Part shown: positions 35,912 through 49,337 of the stretch, piece after piece
Position numbering within the stretch: the stretch's first letter is position 1
How the letters are laid out: every line of letters begins with the position of its first letter
Source: Salvia splendens
Lineage: Eukaryota; Streptophyta; Magnoliopsida; Lamiales; Lamiaceae
Reading direction: 5' to 3'
Length of the DNA stretch: 64,000 bases
Assembly: GCF_004379255.2 (NCBI RefSeq)
Contig: NC_056046.1
Location: 3,906,001-3,970,000, forward strand
Translations under genes and position numbers: made by a program
The notes under the pieces: model-generated
What the model saw: the letters and a program-made list of their open reading frames with translations, nothing else
What the model was told of the DNA's origin: nothing
The model's database searches: none

Positions 35912-38900
35912 TCATAACACATCAAACTCAAACATATCCACCTCAATGTTTGGGTGTGCAGACCTCAGATGGCTGTAGCAGTCGTCAGAACTGTCAAACG
36001 AATCCAAGCATACCCAGCACACGTGTCTCCCGCACCTGCACTCGACGTGGTTGCACCCGTCCACCTTCTCGACTGTGGACCCACACCCAGGGCAGGTCTT
36101 CACGTTATCTTTCCCCATGCACCACTCCTTGAGCGATGAGTCGGGATCAGCTTTGAACTCGCGATATTTCTCACAGGACAGGAGCGGATGGTATTCCATG
36201 TGGCACTTCATACACGTCTCCATGAAGCACACGCCGCATCTGAAGGCTGCATCGGACCCACTGGGATCCGCTACTCTGTAGACTGAAGGGCAGTCGGTCG
36301 ACGGGCAAAACTTCAAAGCACCCCCACTAGCTGCCACATACGCACCCAAGGAAGCCTGGAAAAGTTCATGAAGTCGCTCGGGAAACAAAAACCTCAAATC
36401 AGCAATCAAGATTGGAGCCTTGCAACCCTCTTTAGCACATAGCAACGGGAAACAATCACGATTTCTGATAGCAGATTCACACTGCTCAACCAAACATGAC
36501 CGGCAGGCTGTGTGATGGCAGCCCTCAAGCATGTAAGAATCCTCCACTTCACATAAGCAAATGGGACAAGCATTATGATAATCATTCTCCAGAATTTGCA
36601 ACTCATTTGGCTGTGCAAGATCATGTATTATGCTTTCGACTTCCTGCTTCAATGCTTTGTTACCTACAATAGATATAGTGTGACGTCTTACATTTAAAGA
36701 CAGCTCCACCCCCGGTACTTTATCTCTAAGTCCACAAAGATCTGGCCCGAAATGCTGAACAACTCTCTTCATCATATCAGGAGGTAAGACTCCATCACGA
36801 AGTCGAATCTCCAGTTGCCTGCTGTCATGTAGGGCAAGGAGACCTCTGACAAAATTCTGTTGTGCACACTCGATCTTTTCTGGAGGACCATAGACTCTCA
36901 AAGTCATTTTCTGCTTATCGAAGAATATCTGTGTTCCAGCCCCTCGCTCAACAGATTTCATAAGCAGAACCCCATCACGCGAAAAAAGAATCTGAAGAAC
37001 AGAAGGGGTTATATCCGGATGATGTATAATCGTCCCTCCAACGAGCTCCGACAGAGAATTTTTCAACTCAAAAACAAGTCTCGTAGCGCTAGCAGATATC
37101 TTTACTAGGATGCCACCATTATGGGTTTTCTCCAGATTCCATTCTACACCTGCACAAAAGAAAAGGTTACAGAACATCAGCAACATAACAGCACATTTAA
37201 GGCATCTTAATATAGTGCATTTAAGTCTCGTCTCAGAAAACCAACATAAATTCACCCAGCATATTATGATAATAATGAGCAAATGACTGAGAGTCAAGTA
37301 TAAAACTACTCTCAATATGAAGTACCTTGATAATGCGGATCATGCCGAAGCCTTCTGAGGAAATGATGAAACTCGTTCCCGATAACATGATATACAGAGG
37401 GAGGGCAATACACAGAGCCATCAAATAGTCGATGGCATACAATTTTCTGCCACGAGTCACACCCAGGTAGTACTTTGCGGTCAATATGCTCCAGGGCCCT
37501 AGCTGCCTCCAAATGTAAACTTCCATCAAAATCAATTTGGGCTCTCATTAGACTATCCTTTGCTTCTGGTGGAAATACCTTAACATTAACAGGGACACCC
37601 TTATTCCGTCTAGGCATGAAGGGAGAAATTTCACGTAAAATGGCATCCTCACAAGCCGGTGGTGGTGGTAAGAGATCATCATTTGCATTCTCTAGCAGCA
37701 GAAAGAAGTCCGTGATATGCCTACTTGTCACAGCTCTTATGACCGGACGTATATCTTCTTGAGACAGATCCCTGTCAAGCCCAGTAATTTTAATGCTGTC
37801 TGGAAACTTATCACTTGGTCTACACCAAACAAACCTGTCACCAATAACTAGATTGGAGAGATCATTGACCATTGCATCAACATCATCTGGATTGCATTTC
37901 ACAAATGCAACCCCTTTGCTGCGCCGACGAGGCCATGAGATTTTGGCTTTGATACGATTGGAAGACATCATTCTGAGATCACTGTCATGATTTTTCATAG
38001 AAGGAATGACCTTTAACAAGCCACCACTGAATTCGATCTCATTTAACTCAGCAGCCTTCTCTGCAGCATCAGGTGTCAAAAATGTTACCCTTCCCCACTT
38101 GTCCTTCTCTTCATTTTCTGGACCAGAGACCAACAACCTGCTAACAGAGCAAACAAAACCTGAAGTGAAACTCTCAAGAAAGAGTAGAAGCTCTTTCTGA
38201 TCAAGTGCGCTAGCATTAGAATGATATATGTCCACAGACAGACATCTCTTCTCAAGTTCCAGATGTTTTATCTCGGCACCAGCTCCAAAGAGAGCAATAG
38301 AGTTCAAGACCTTAGGGCCATACATAAATTCTTCAACACACTCATTCTGCAACAGCTTCTTTTCATACTCCAATGCTTCTATAACTAAACCCATCACTTT
38401 CTCAATATCCTGTGAAGAAGCAAACACGAGCACCTCATTCTGGTCAACATCAACTACAACACCAATCCTCTCATCAGCATAGGACTCTCTTATTTTTGAT
38501 TCAAGAAAGCGCACATTGCTATTAGATTTCCCACAAAACCTTTTTAACTGAACACTTCCAAACCCTGATAAAACCCTCTTATGCAACTGTTGGCTGTTCA
38601 TTACCAAGAAATCAAATGGTAGAGAAGGAGAAAGGGTCAAGAAATAATCAAAATCACATGCTGTAACACATGCTAAATACTCATTCGACACAGATATTAT
38701 TTCCGAGAAAACCACCCAGGCTGGCCTCTGGCCGAAATTGAACAAAGAACATGCGGGATGCAACTGCACATGTTTCCTTGTTAGTGCCACTTCATAACCA
38801 AGTTGATCGTGGCCAGAGTACATAGCCACATTTCCAGGCAAGGAAGAGAGTATTACATTTTTCAAAATTTTGTCATGCTCTCCATGTATTTGGGGATTCC

Positions 38901-41900
38901 AATACCAATAGTTCGGCACAATGATATTCATTTCATTTTTAAGGCAAGCTTCAAGCTCTATAACAATGTCCTGGCATCTCCTCAACGTCTTTGCATTTAT
39001 GCTATTTTCCCAACACCAAGTGTTTCTCTTTTCACGCGGCACAGATTCCCACTCTCTGTAAACACCAAGTAATGTGAAGAGATCACCAGTGGGATGGCAA
39101 AACCTCACCTTCAGGCAGTCAGATTTCAACTTGGCATCCACCGTACCAACTCTGCAAAATATGCTACTAGATTTTACCATTACAGCAGCAAGAACAAGAC
39201 CCTCTTTACCCAACTGCTGGCGAAAGGATTGCAAAATTATTTTACCAAGCCGGGGCTCGATACCCAACTTGACTATGTGTTTCCCATCAGTTGTTAACTC
39301 ATACGCACCATTTTTTAGCACAATTGCTCCAAGCTGGACGAGATTTCTGACAGCCAGATCTATGGAACTGGTACTAGGTGCATCAACAAAGTCAAACTCC
39401 TGCAGATCCTTCACACCCAATGCCATAATTTTTAAAATTGCTACGCCAAGATGAACCTTGCGAATTTCTGGTTCCTGGTGAGGCAGCATTGATTCAAAAT
39501 CATCTTCTGAGTACAGTCTATAGCATGTCCCAGGTTCTGTTCTCCCAGCACGGCCAGCTCGTTGTTTAGCAGAGCTCTGACTGATTCTGCCAACCTTGAG
39601 AATATTCATGCCTGTAGCAGGTTCATACATGCTCTCTTTTACCATTCCAGGGTCCACCACATACTTGACACCAGGAATTGTCAACGAAGTCTCAGCAACA
39701 TTGGTGGCAAATATGACTTTTCTTTTACCTGGATAGGCTAGAAATACTCTATGTTGGTCTTCATATGAAAGTTTTCCATGTAAGGGCAATGCTATTGTTG
39801 AGAAAAGGGGAAGTATCAATAAACATTAAAGAAGAATATAGTTCCAAGAATGGAGTTCCAAGAAGCATTGAAGATGTGCATGCATTGTTCCAATAGTAGT
39901 GTAGTTCCATGAATATACATTTATTGTAGGATCTCAAAAGTCACCAACATCCCTATAAATATATGGGTGTTGAGTACCATTTCATCATTCAATCAAAATA
40001 CAATAATCTTCTCCCATTGCTTTCTTCTCTAAATATGTTGTCTATACCATTTAACATGGTATCAGAGCAGGTTTGGACTCAGATAAGGTATCATCATCGT
40101 CTTTGATACCTTTCTCGGCCCTTTCCCATTTTTTTGTTTTTCCTTTTTCCGCTGTATCTATAACCATAAGCCAAAATGTCAAATGACAACTATATAGTAA
40201 CCGAAACCTCAGATTCATCTATGGCAGATGAATTTGCCCGGCAATTTGCCAACTTTATGCGCAATAGTTTTGCGATGAACCAACCAAATCCACCAGAAAC
40301 AGCTGCCATGCCATTCAGAATTGACACGCAGCCCCTCCACATTGGTGGGAATAAGTTGAATGGAGAAAATTACGCCCTTTGGTCCGTATTGATGAAGACG
40401 GCAATAAGCGGTCGGGGAATGGTATCTCACGTCACCGGAGTGCCTCATTCTCCACCGCGAACCGATCCAGCCTTCATACAATGGGAACAAGCCGATCACT
40501 GTGTGATCACTTGGTTAATACAAAACATTGAGCCTCGACTGGTCAGTCGAGTTTCACAACATCCGACGGCAAAGCATATATGGGATGCGTTGGCCGTCAC
40601 ATATGGGAGCGGAAGAGATAAAATCCAGGTGTATGATCTTCAGTTCAAAGCAACCACACTGAGGCAAGGAAGCAGTTCATTAGAAGAAATATGGAGCCGG
40701 TTGGGAGAGATCTGGATTTCAATCGACCAAAAACAGACGAACCCAATGAAATGTCCAGAGGATATGGAGATTCATAACAAATTCATACAAGATCAGAGAG
40801 TATGTCAGTTTCTCTATGCAATTGATAGCAAATATGAAACAACCAAGAGGGAGATACTAAAAATGGACCCACTTCCCTCCGTCGACTATGCGTACAACCT
40901 GATTCAGCAGGAGGAGACACGACTCCGAGTGTTACAACAGGCAAATACCGGCGGAGCAGCTGCCATGGATGGAATTGGAACTGGCCTCGCCATCCGAGGG
41001 TGGCAGAACCCTACCGGCGGCTCTCGGGGTGGCGGTCGCGGCAGCAACGGTGGTGGTCGCGGCAGCAACAGTGGTGGTCGCGGCAGTGGCAATGATAGAA
41101 ATCGGCGAAGTGATGAAGAAGACAAGTCAAAATTGGTGTGTTCCTACTGCAAACGGAAAAGACACACAAAAGATTCATGCTTTGAACTAGTTGGATATCC
41201 AGATTGGTGGGAAGAGAAGCACGGCAAGCCGCCGCAACCGCAAACACCATGGAACCGTGGCGGGCACGCCGCCGCAGCAGTTGGAGGCGACGGAGGCAAC
41301 GCCGTGCAGGGGGTCGCGCAAACCGCCGGTGCTGTCCAGCCAGGAGGAAGGACCAGAAATGAAGCTGCTCAGCCGGCGAATACAACCGGGGCAGCAAACT
41401 TCGTTGCCAGCGGAAGTGGGAGTGTAATTCACGATTGGAGTGAAGAATTGATGAGGGGAGAGGCGGCGCCCGATTCAGGTAGATTAGGGTTAGGGGGCTC
41501 TTTTATTGGAAGCCCCCAAATCTTTGGGAAATTGCAGGTTTTACCCCACCAAAATTCTCAGTCACAATTAGCCCCCAAATCTCCTGAAAATTCCATAATT
41601 TCCCAAACCACTTGCCAAAATCGATTTCAGCCTCTCGAGAAGCTTGGAGTTGTGTGTGCAGTATCTAATGGCCATGAGAAAAATGATAAATGGATTTTTG
41701 ACTGTGGGGCAACCGATACCATAACATATGATGCCTCAGACCTTACCAACCTTCAGAAACCTCTAAAATCTCATATCCAAACTGCCAATGGGGAATTTAC
41801 GGTGGTTGAGGGGGCTGGAACCGTTAACATTTCCCCAACTTTGCAGTTATCAAATTGTCTATATATTCCTTCGATGTCTCATAAGTTATTATCCATTAGT

Positions 41901-44900
41901 CATGTCACAAAGGAATTGAATTGTACGTTACTAATGCAGCCACAATTTTGTCTGTTGCAGGATATCCGAACCGGAGAGATAATTGGGCGTGGCACTGAAC
42001 GTGATGGGCTTTACTATGTGGATGAGATAGCTCAAAAAGGGACTGCCATGTTAACTCACGGATCAGCTGACAGGAAAGCTTGGCTTTGGCATCGGCGCTT
42101 GGGTCATCCATCTATCGGTTACTTAAAATTATTATTTCCTAGTATTATTCCTAAGCATGACATGTACTGTGAAACTTGTCTTTTATCCAAAAGTCATCGG
42201 AACTCTTACCCATTAAGTAATACTCGTGTTGAAACCCATTTGCCTTAGTACACTCTGATGTTTGGGGGCCCGCACCAGTTATTGGGGGGCAAGGTTTTCG
42301 ATATTTCTTAGTTTTTGTGGATGATTGCACTCGCATGACCTGGATATATTTCATGAAACAAAAATCTGAAGTTTTGTCACACTTTACCCATTTCTATAAC
42401 CTTATCCAAACTCAGTTTCACAAAACCATTCAGGTCCTTCGGTCAGATAATGGGGGGGAGTTCGTTAATTCTACCATGAAACAACTCTTCCAAAACAAAG
42501 GCCTTATACACCAAACCACATGTGCTCATACTCCCGAACAAAACGGTGTGGCTGAAAGGAAAAATCGATCTCTCCTCGAAATGACTCGTTCTATGCTTAT
42601 AGAGTCAAAAGCCCCGAAACACTTCTGGCCAGAAGCCATTGCCACCTCAGCCTATCTCTTAAACCGATTGCCCACAAGTATTCTCAAACATAAAACTCCT
42701 CTACAAGTCTTGTCCACCTTCACAAAAATTCCTCCGCCCTTGACTCTTGAACCTCGCGTCTTCGGATGCTCCGTTTTTGTCCACATTCCTAAACATGAAA
42801 GAACTAAACTATCCCCTTGCGCTGTCAAATGCGTTTTTGTAGGATATGGGGTAAATCAAAAGGGGTATAGGTGTTTCGATCCAAAGTCCAACCGGATGTT
42901 TGTTACAATGAACTGCAACTTTCTTGAAACTGAGTACTTCTTTACCCATCTTAGCGGTCAGGGGGAGAGTAATGTTAGGGATAACAATGATACGGACCCG
43001 CTAAGTTGGATCTCAATGCCACTGCCAACGCCAAGCAATCCTGATGCGGATCTATCAGAGAAAACAGTAAGCAATTCCGCTGAGCAAGTCTCTGATGTGG
43101 TAGAGTCCATCGTAGAAAGTGGCATCGCCTCAAATATTTCTCCGTTAAGGTTATCCACTGTAAGTAATCCTGTGGATACAGATAATTGTTTGGCTAACAC
43201 TGTAAGTGCAGAAGAAAATTCAATTGAGGCCGAAGAAAGGGAAATTGAGGAAGTCGAGGTCGAAGGAGTTGACCATGACACTGGGAGGTACATACTTCCA
43301 CCAAGGTCAAACAGAGGAGTTCCACCCAAAAGGTATACGCCAGAGAGGATTGACAAGAAAAAGCGGTACTCTGTTGTGAACCTAGCCAAAGGCCATTTAT
43401 CAGAGATGGCTCGGGCTTTCGAGAATGCACTATATGAGGAAGAAGAAATACCACAGACATGGGAAGAAGCTATGAAATACAAGCATTGGAGGGAAGCAAT
43501 GAAGAAAGAGATTGATGCACTGATTCGAAACCACACATGGGAGAAATGTGCTCTACCAGAAGGGAAGCGACCAGTGGGTTGTCGATGGGTCTTCACTATC
43601 AAAAGAAGACCCGATGGCTCGATAGAAAGGTACAAGGCACGACTTGTCGCAAAAGGCTATACTCAGACATATGGAGTTGACTATTCTGAGACCTTCTCTC
43701 CAGTAGCTAAGATGAACACAATTCGGGTGTTGTTATCCATTGCTGCTAATAGGGACTGGCCATTACACCAGTTTGATGTGACGAATGCCTTCCTACATGG
43801 AGAGTTGAAGAAGGAAGAAGAAGTTTACATGGAGGCACCCCCAGGTTTTGCAACAGATTTTAAAGCAGGTGAAGGGTGCCGATTGAGGAAGACCTTGTAT
43901 GGATTGAAGCAATCTCCAAGAGTATGGTTTGGGAAGTTTGCTGGGGCAATGATTAGCTATGGATATACACAGAGCAATTCAGACCATACGCTATTTTTTA
44001 AGAAGCAGGGTGATAAGATCACATGTTTAATCATATATGTTGATGACATGATTATTACAGGTGACGACCTAGAAGAGATTGAGGAATTAAAGAAAAATCT
44101 TTTTCAGGAATTTGAGATGAAGGACTTGGGGAATCTCAAGTACTTTCTTGGGATTGAAGTGCTAAGGTCAATCAAAGGAATTTTTCTGCGACAAAGGAAG
44201 TATATCTTGGACATCCTAGCAGAGACCGGCCTACTGGAATGTAAACCAGCAGACACTCCTCTGGCAGTTAATCACGGATTACAAATCAGAGAAGGAGCCA
44301 AGTTGGCTGACCGTAGTCGATATCAGCGACTAGTCGGAAAACTCATATATCTCTCGCACACTAGGCCAGATATTGCCTATGCAGTTGGGGTCGTAAGTCA
44401 GTTCATGCATAAGCCGCAGACAGATCACATGGAGGCAGCACTTAGGATTTGTCGGTATTTGAAGGGAACTCCAGGGCATGGAGTGTTGTTCGCTAAAAAT
44501 GGGCATCTTGAGATTCATGGTTATACAGATGCTGACTGGGCAGGGAACCCAAACGATAGGAAGTCTACAGCAGGCTACTTTACCTTTGTTGGAGGTAATT
44601 TGGTAACATGGAGAAGTAAGAAGCAGAAGGTGGTGGCTCTTTCGAGTGCCGAAGCAGAATTTCGTGGGATTAAAAGTGGGTTGACCGAGATTTTATGGTT
44701 AAGGAGATTGATGAAAGAGATTAATCTCCCTCCAAGCAAGTGCCAGTTGTATTGTGATAACAAAGCCGCTATAAGCATCTCACAAAATCCAGTACAACAT
44801 GATCGAACGAAGCATGTGGAGGTTGACAGACACTTTATCAAAGAAAACATTGAGAATGGGATTGTCGAACTCCCTTTTGTTCGCTCTGAGGATCAACTTG

Positions 44901-47197
44901 CCGACATCCTAACTAAAGCAGTCAACTCAAGGAGCTTTGAAGATGTGCTTTCCAAATTGAGTTTTGGAGATCCCACCACTCAATTTGAGGGGGAGTGTTG
45001 AGAAAAGGGGAAGTATCAATAAACATTAAAGAAGAATATAGTTCCAAGAATGGAGTTCCAAGAAGCATTGAAGATGTGCATGCATTGTTCCAATAGTAGT
45101 GTAGTTCCATGAATATACATTTATTGTAGGATCTCAAAAGTCACCAACATCCCTATAAATATATGGGTGTTGAGTACCATTTCATCATTCAATCAAAATA
45201 CAATAATCTTCTCCCATTGCTTTCTTCTCTAAATATGTTGTCTATACCATTTAACAGCTATAGCATACGAAGCTTGAAAATTCTCACAAGCCCATTCTAC
45301 TTCACTCTGCGACGTCAAGAATGCAAGAATGGTGCCTTCACTCTCAGTTCTATTGATCTTCAGTACTGTATTTAGAACATCATGTACATATGACGGCATT
45401 AATTTAGAAGCTGGAGACACTTCAGAATGGCAGGGTTCATATTTAACAGCAACAGGGAAGTTTCTTCCAGTCACATGCAAGGTCCTACAACCAAAAAAGT
45501 AATCAGAAAATTGGTCCGCATCCACAGTAGCAGACATTATAATAAGCCTGAGACAGGGCCTCTGACAGAGGAGTGTCTTGATCAAAGCCAGAAGGAGATC
45601 TGTGTTCAAGCTCCTTTCATGAGCCTCATCAACAACTACGCAAGAAATCATGGATAGTTGATTGTCGCTTATGTAGTGCTGCAACAGGCAGTGATCAGTT
45701 GCAAATACCACGTTGGACTCAAACTCCTGAAGTGATGAATATGACGGGTAACAGACAACTGAAGTATCATCATAGCAGCCAAAGCTTTCCTCTTTGACCC
45801 TCTCCGCCAATGTTATTGCAGCAAGTTTTCGTGGCTGAGTGCAAATAATGGCACCGTCGCCACATATTCCAGAATCAGCAAGAAACTGAACCAACTGTGT
45901 GCTCTTTCCTGAACCTGTCTCACCTACCAGTACTGTGACCTGTGAAAGTTCCCAGCCAAACAATTAAAATACATTCCGAATGCTTTAACTACAATTGCAA
46001 GCTACATGAAATATCTGTATCAAAATCGTGGCTGCAAAGAGGTATGAATTTATTACGATAAACTTTTGAGCAAACATCATTAATCAATCATTCCTATCAG
46101 AATAAGAACCTCCAGAATGGCCTTCAAATTTAATACTAGACAGCAATTTTTGTTTTTTATACATTGATTTTATATGATGTTATTCCCTATTCTCAAGCAT
46201 ACCACGATTGAGTTGGAAATAGTCACTCTTTCTTTCCTATAACTGGCCATGGTTAAAACATGACAATTAATAAAATAGAATGAGGAACCAATTCCAACTG
46301 TGAAAATTCAAACTAAAAAGCAACCTGTTGGCAGTGTATCTGCTTCATGATCGCCTGCCGACGGGCATAAATAGGCAGTCCATCGTCAAGCCTCCTGCAT
46401 TCTCTCATCATCAAACAATAAATCCTTCCCCATTCAATCTTTCCACGTACAAATTGAAGAACTTCAAAGTCGCGTTCCTCCTTGTTCCCATCCTCCAAAT
46501 GCACTTCAATAGACCTAATGCCAGTTCTGAATTCCTCAATCCTGTTGGAGATAAAGGTACTCTCACCCACCAAAACCTCCTTTTTCTTCAACAGCTCATT
46601 GAAAACCCGCAAGCTTGCCTTATCACTCAAAATCCTAGAAATCCTTTTAACTTCATCCATCACAGTGCCCAATTTCTTCACCCACTTCTCCACCAACTCA
46701 CCCTCCTTCAATCCCTTCAATTTCTCAATAAACAACACCTTCAACCGATCGTTCAATTCCAACCTATCCGACGGAAGCTCAACGTACGAAACAAGGCGGG
46801 GCACGAAGCTAAACCCCTTATCGCCCAATTTCATCTCCCACAACTGAACAATCGTCGCTAGAGTCTCGCTCCACTGCTCGTAACCGAGTGAGGCGGAGTT
46901 AAAATTCGACATAACAAAATTCGCTCTCTGCGGCTGGAATTTCAGCTTCCGAATCACGGCCTCGACATCAGCCCGTTTGACGGAATTCGATTTCTGAGAG
47001 TCGGGGCGTAGCTGGACGATGAAATTGGGGCGGGCTGGGATGTCTCCAGGGGGGCGATCATAGTTGTTGGAGGGAAACTGTGATCTGTATTGGTGTTGCT
47101 GGTACGAAGAGCGGCGGAAGGGGGGCTCCTGGGGGTTGTGGCGGGGACGAGCGGCGAACGGCGGCTGACGACGGCCGTAGCCGCTGGATTGGGACAT
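35912..47197 (-). CDS. DEAH11: DEAH11/12-type ATP-dependent RNA helicase with RBR E3 domain, interrupted by a copia element
   Basis: A plant-specific fusion of a DEAH RNA helicase and a RING-IBR-RING ubiquitin ligase module. Three coding exons: 46325-47197; 37326-45939, containing the transposon; and 35912-37149. Leaving out 39791-45256 (the transposon plus one copy of the target duplication) gives an unbroken frame of about 1752 codons, the family length. The N-terminus is Arg/Gln/Pro-rich (MSQSSGYGRRQPPF). An in-frame ATG at 47299 would add 34 residues. Motifs are GETGSGKST near 297-305, DEAH at 395-398, ATNVAETSLTIPGVKYVVD, and QRAGRAGR. The RBR starts at ACPICLCEVED near 1534, continues with the IBR, and ends in RING2 with CNHVECRCGRHVCWVC, where the Cys of VEC is the expected catalytic residue. 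The insertion falls at about residue 519, between helicase motifs III and IV. As it stands the product would end a few residues into the LTR. Confidence 0.92.
39796..40056 (+). repeat. copia 5' LTR
   Basis: 261 bp from TGTTGAG to TTTAACA. It contains a promoter-like CCTATAAATATATGGG near 39952-39967. Confidence 0.95.
40057..40068 (+). other. copia primer-binding site (tRNA-iMet)
   Basis: TGGTATCAGAGC directly abuts the 5' LTR. It is complementary to the 3' end of initiator tRNA-Met and is the standard copia primer site. Confidence 0.93.
40176..45001 (+). pseudogene. copia gag-pol, one frameshift
   Basis: Two long frames, 40176-42248 and from about 42237 to 45001, cover the whole polyprotein. 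Order: UBN2/gag-like region, Gly/Arg/Asn-rich linker, CCHC knuckle (CSYCKRKRHTKDSC) near codon 322, protease with DCGA near codon 508, GAG-pre-integrase HRRLGHPS, integrase core (FVDDCTRM, RSDNGGEF, GVAERKN), reverse transcriptase with YVDDM near 44036, and RNase H (YTDADWAG, SSAEAEF). A single-base deletion in the run of C near 42234-42238 shifts the frame between pre-integrase and integrase core, so the pol part is not translated in this copy. The final codons overlap the 3' LTR by six bases. Confidence 0.92.
44996..45256 (+). repeat. copia 3' LTR
   Basis: 261 bp, no difference seen from 39796-40056. Preceded by the polypurine tract TTTGAGGGGGAG. Confidence 0.95.
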
Positions 47198-47299
47198 GAT
47201 GTGGTGTGTGATTTTGGGGGGAAAACAGAAAATTGTGAAAAATCCTAGGGCGGAATAGTGGTGAAAATTGTGTGTGGGTCGTAGAAGGAAACTCAACAC

Positions 47300-48319
47300 C
47301 GAATGTGTGAGGAATAGAGAGATGAAGTTTTGGGAAGAGAGTGAGAGAGCGAGACAGAGAGTATCGCCGCCACTACTAAACTAATACTGTACGAGAAAAT
47401 TTATAAAACTGCTTTATACAGAGGAAGACGAGACGAGTCTCTGTTTTTGGGCCTTTTAATAGTATTTTCAAGTTTATTAAATAATATTTCACACATAAAA
47501 CCCAAATCTAAATCCTAAGCCAAATCTAAATCATGTGTTGTTTATATTATCTTCTTAGGAATTACTACATGTGGCGTATATTGCGATTTGCGGGATCACC
47601 ACGTTGTTTGCAGAGTTGAATTGAAGACGTCGTAACTCGAAATATCATACGGTGGCTTGTACAAACATATTTGTTTTCGTATTACGGAATTTAGTTTTGT
47701 CTTTACGATTTATTTTTATGGTTAATTTGATTTGATTATTTAAACAATTAAAAATATTTGATTTATTTTGGAATATATACCGAAATAAAGAAAATAAATT
47801 TAATTATAACAGCATGATTATCCACCACCGTTTTATGTAGTAGTATTATAAAATAGACAAGTACACATGGGTAAAAAGATTGAACTTGAGACTGGGTTAA
47901 ATAGCAAGTTGTTAGTGTTTTTTGTGTATAAAATAGGACTATGATGTAGGTATTTGTGTATATAAAATAGGACAATATTGTAACACAAGCATTATAGGAG
48001 TACTCAATATGACATGCGTGTTTGCGTGTATTTTAATCAAATATACCAAAGCCGTATATTCTCGCGGCATCTATTAGACTTTTCTACTATTCCCTCTGTC
48101 CCACAAAGATTGTTTATTCGTCCCACAAATTTTATCTCATTTTACTTTTTACCATTTTTTAGTGGACTTTATATTTCACTAACTCATTCATACTTAAATT
48201 TTATTATAAAACTAATATATAAAAATATGATTCTCATTTCACTAACTTTTTCAACTTATTCCTACTCAAATTTTATTCAATGTAAATAAAACTTATACTA
48301 CATGAAATTGCATGCATAG
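47300..48319. other. 5' flank of the DEAH11-like gene and spacer
   Basis: Promoter side of the minus-strand gene, with a GA-rich leader (GAGAGTGAGAGAGCGAGAC). A Stowaway-like left end (TATTCCCTCTGTCCCACAAAG near 48087) has no matching right end. No gene is seen. Confidence 0.45.
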
Positions 48320-48433
48320 CATATATTCGGGTTTATCTTAAAATATCGTACATTAGTTATTACTTATTACGGAATACATATATTCGGGTTTATCTTAAAA
48401 TATCGTACATTAGTTATTACTTATTACGGAATA
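48320..48433. repeat. 57-bp perfect tandem duplication
   Basis: Two abutting copies (48320-48376 and 48377-48433) of a unit starting CATATATTCGGGTTTATC and ending GGAATA. They look identical, so the duplication is recent. Confidence 0.88.
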
Positions 48434-49337
48434 CAAGTTGTTATTATTATTATAAAGATAACTATTGCGAATTAAAAGTATAGATAATGCATGTGTGATA
48501 TAATAACAGTACTATATTAGTAGTAATACGTATACTACATCGTATTTAATAAAAATATTACTATCTTTGTTTGTTAAAAGAATATTGTAATAAATCAGTT
48601 TAACCAATTAAACTAGACTTGATTATAGCACGTTTCAATTACTGCTATAAACTAAAATTGCAAACAAGATAGTATGTGTCAGTGTGTAATAACAACATGA
48701 AAAAGGGTAACTATGAAAAAAGGTATAGTACTCATTTAATAAACTGTCACTGTATATCTGGCATGCGTTTTTTTTATTCAAATAGTAGTAGGAGTATATT
48801 ATAGCCGTACATTCTTGCTGGACGACTTCAATGTATTAGAATTTTTTTTTTATGGGTAAAAATATTTTCATAATGCTACTTGTATTTACTAATATATAAA
48901 GAGATGTATATATGATTTATTATTATAAAAACTATTACACGAAAAAATATCTGCAATACTATTATTGTAATTTGTAAATACAAGACACAATACTACGGAG
49001 TATTTTTTTTTTGTTTTAAGCATATGACTATTTTAGAATTTTACTAAAGATTATGTTTGATAGTTTTAGATCTTTAATGGAGTATTATGAATTGTTGAAT
49101 TTTTTGTTAGAGAGTGACAATACCGTTGAATAGGACAGACAAAGCCAAATTTTCAAATTAGTAACTTAAAACTTTTATGGTAGTGTTCGGTTTCATAGAT
49201 AAAATAATACTAAGATATAATCTAGAATTGAGTTGGGGATTAAGTCTCATGAACCAAACACACTACTAATTTAATCATGGGATACAATCTTGTAAACCGA
49301 ACACCCCTTATGAAGATTCACTTTATATTAATAGGAA
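48434..49337. other. Intergenic spacer
   Basis: AT-rich sequence. I see no coding region, RNA or bounded repeat up to the Mutator-like element at 49338. Confidence 0.45.

Larger units (their letters stand above)
39796..45256 (+). mobile_element. Ty1/copia LTR retrotransposon inserted in a DEAH11 exon
   Basis: 5461 bp with 261-bp LTRs at 39796-40056 and 44996-45256 that look identical base for base. It is flanked by the 5-bp duplication GCTAT (39791-39795 and 45257-45261). The primer-binding site TGGTATCAGAGC directly follows the 5' LTR, and the polypurine tract TTTGAGGGGGAG precedes the 3' LTR. Gag-pol is in copia order (integrase before reverse transcriptase). Orientation is opposite to the host gene. 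Identical LTRs mean a very recent insertion. Confidence 0.97.

Noticed and set aside
41693..41710. Protease motif DCGA in the copia element as a lethal change from DSGA
   Set aside because: I recall DCGATDT-type variants in other plant copia elements, so this may be a normal family feature.
46328..46861. 177-codon plus-strand ORF opposite the helicase N-terminus
   Set aside because: Shadow of exon 1 of the DEAH11-like gene. It has low complexity and no homology that I recognise.
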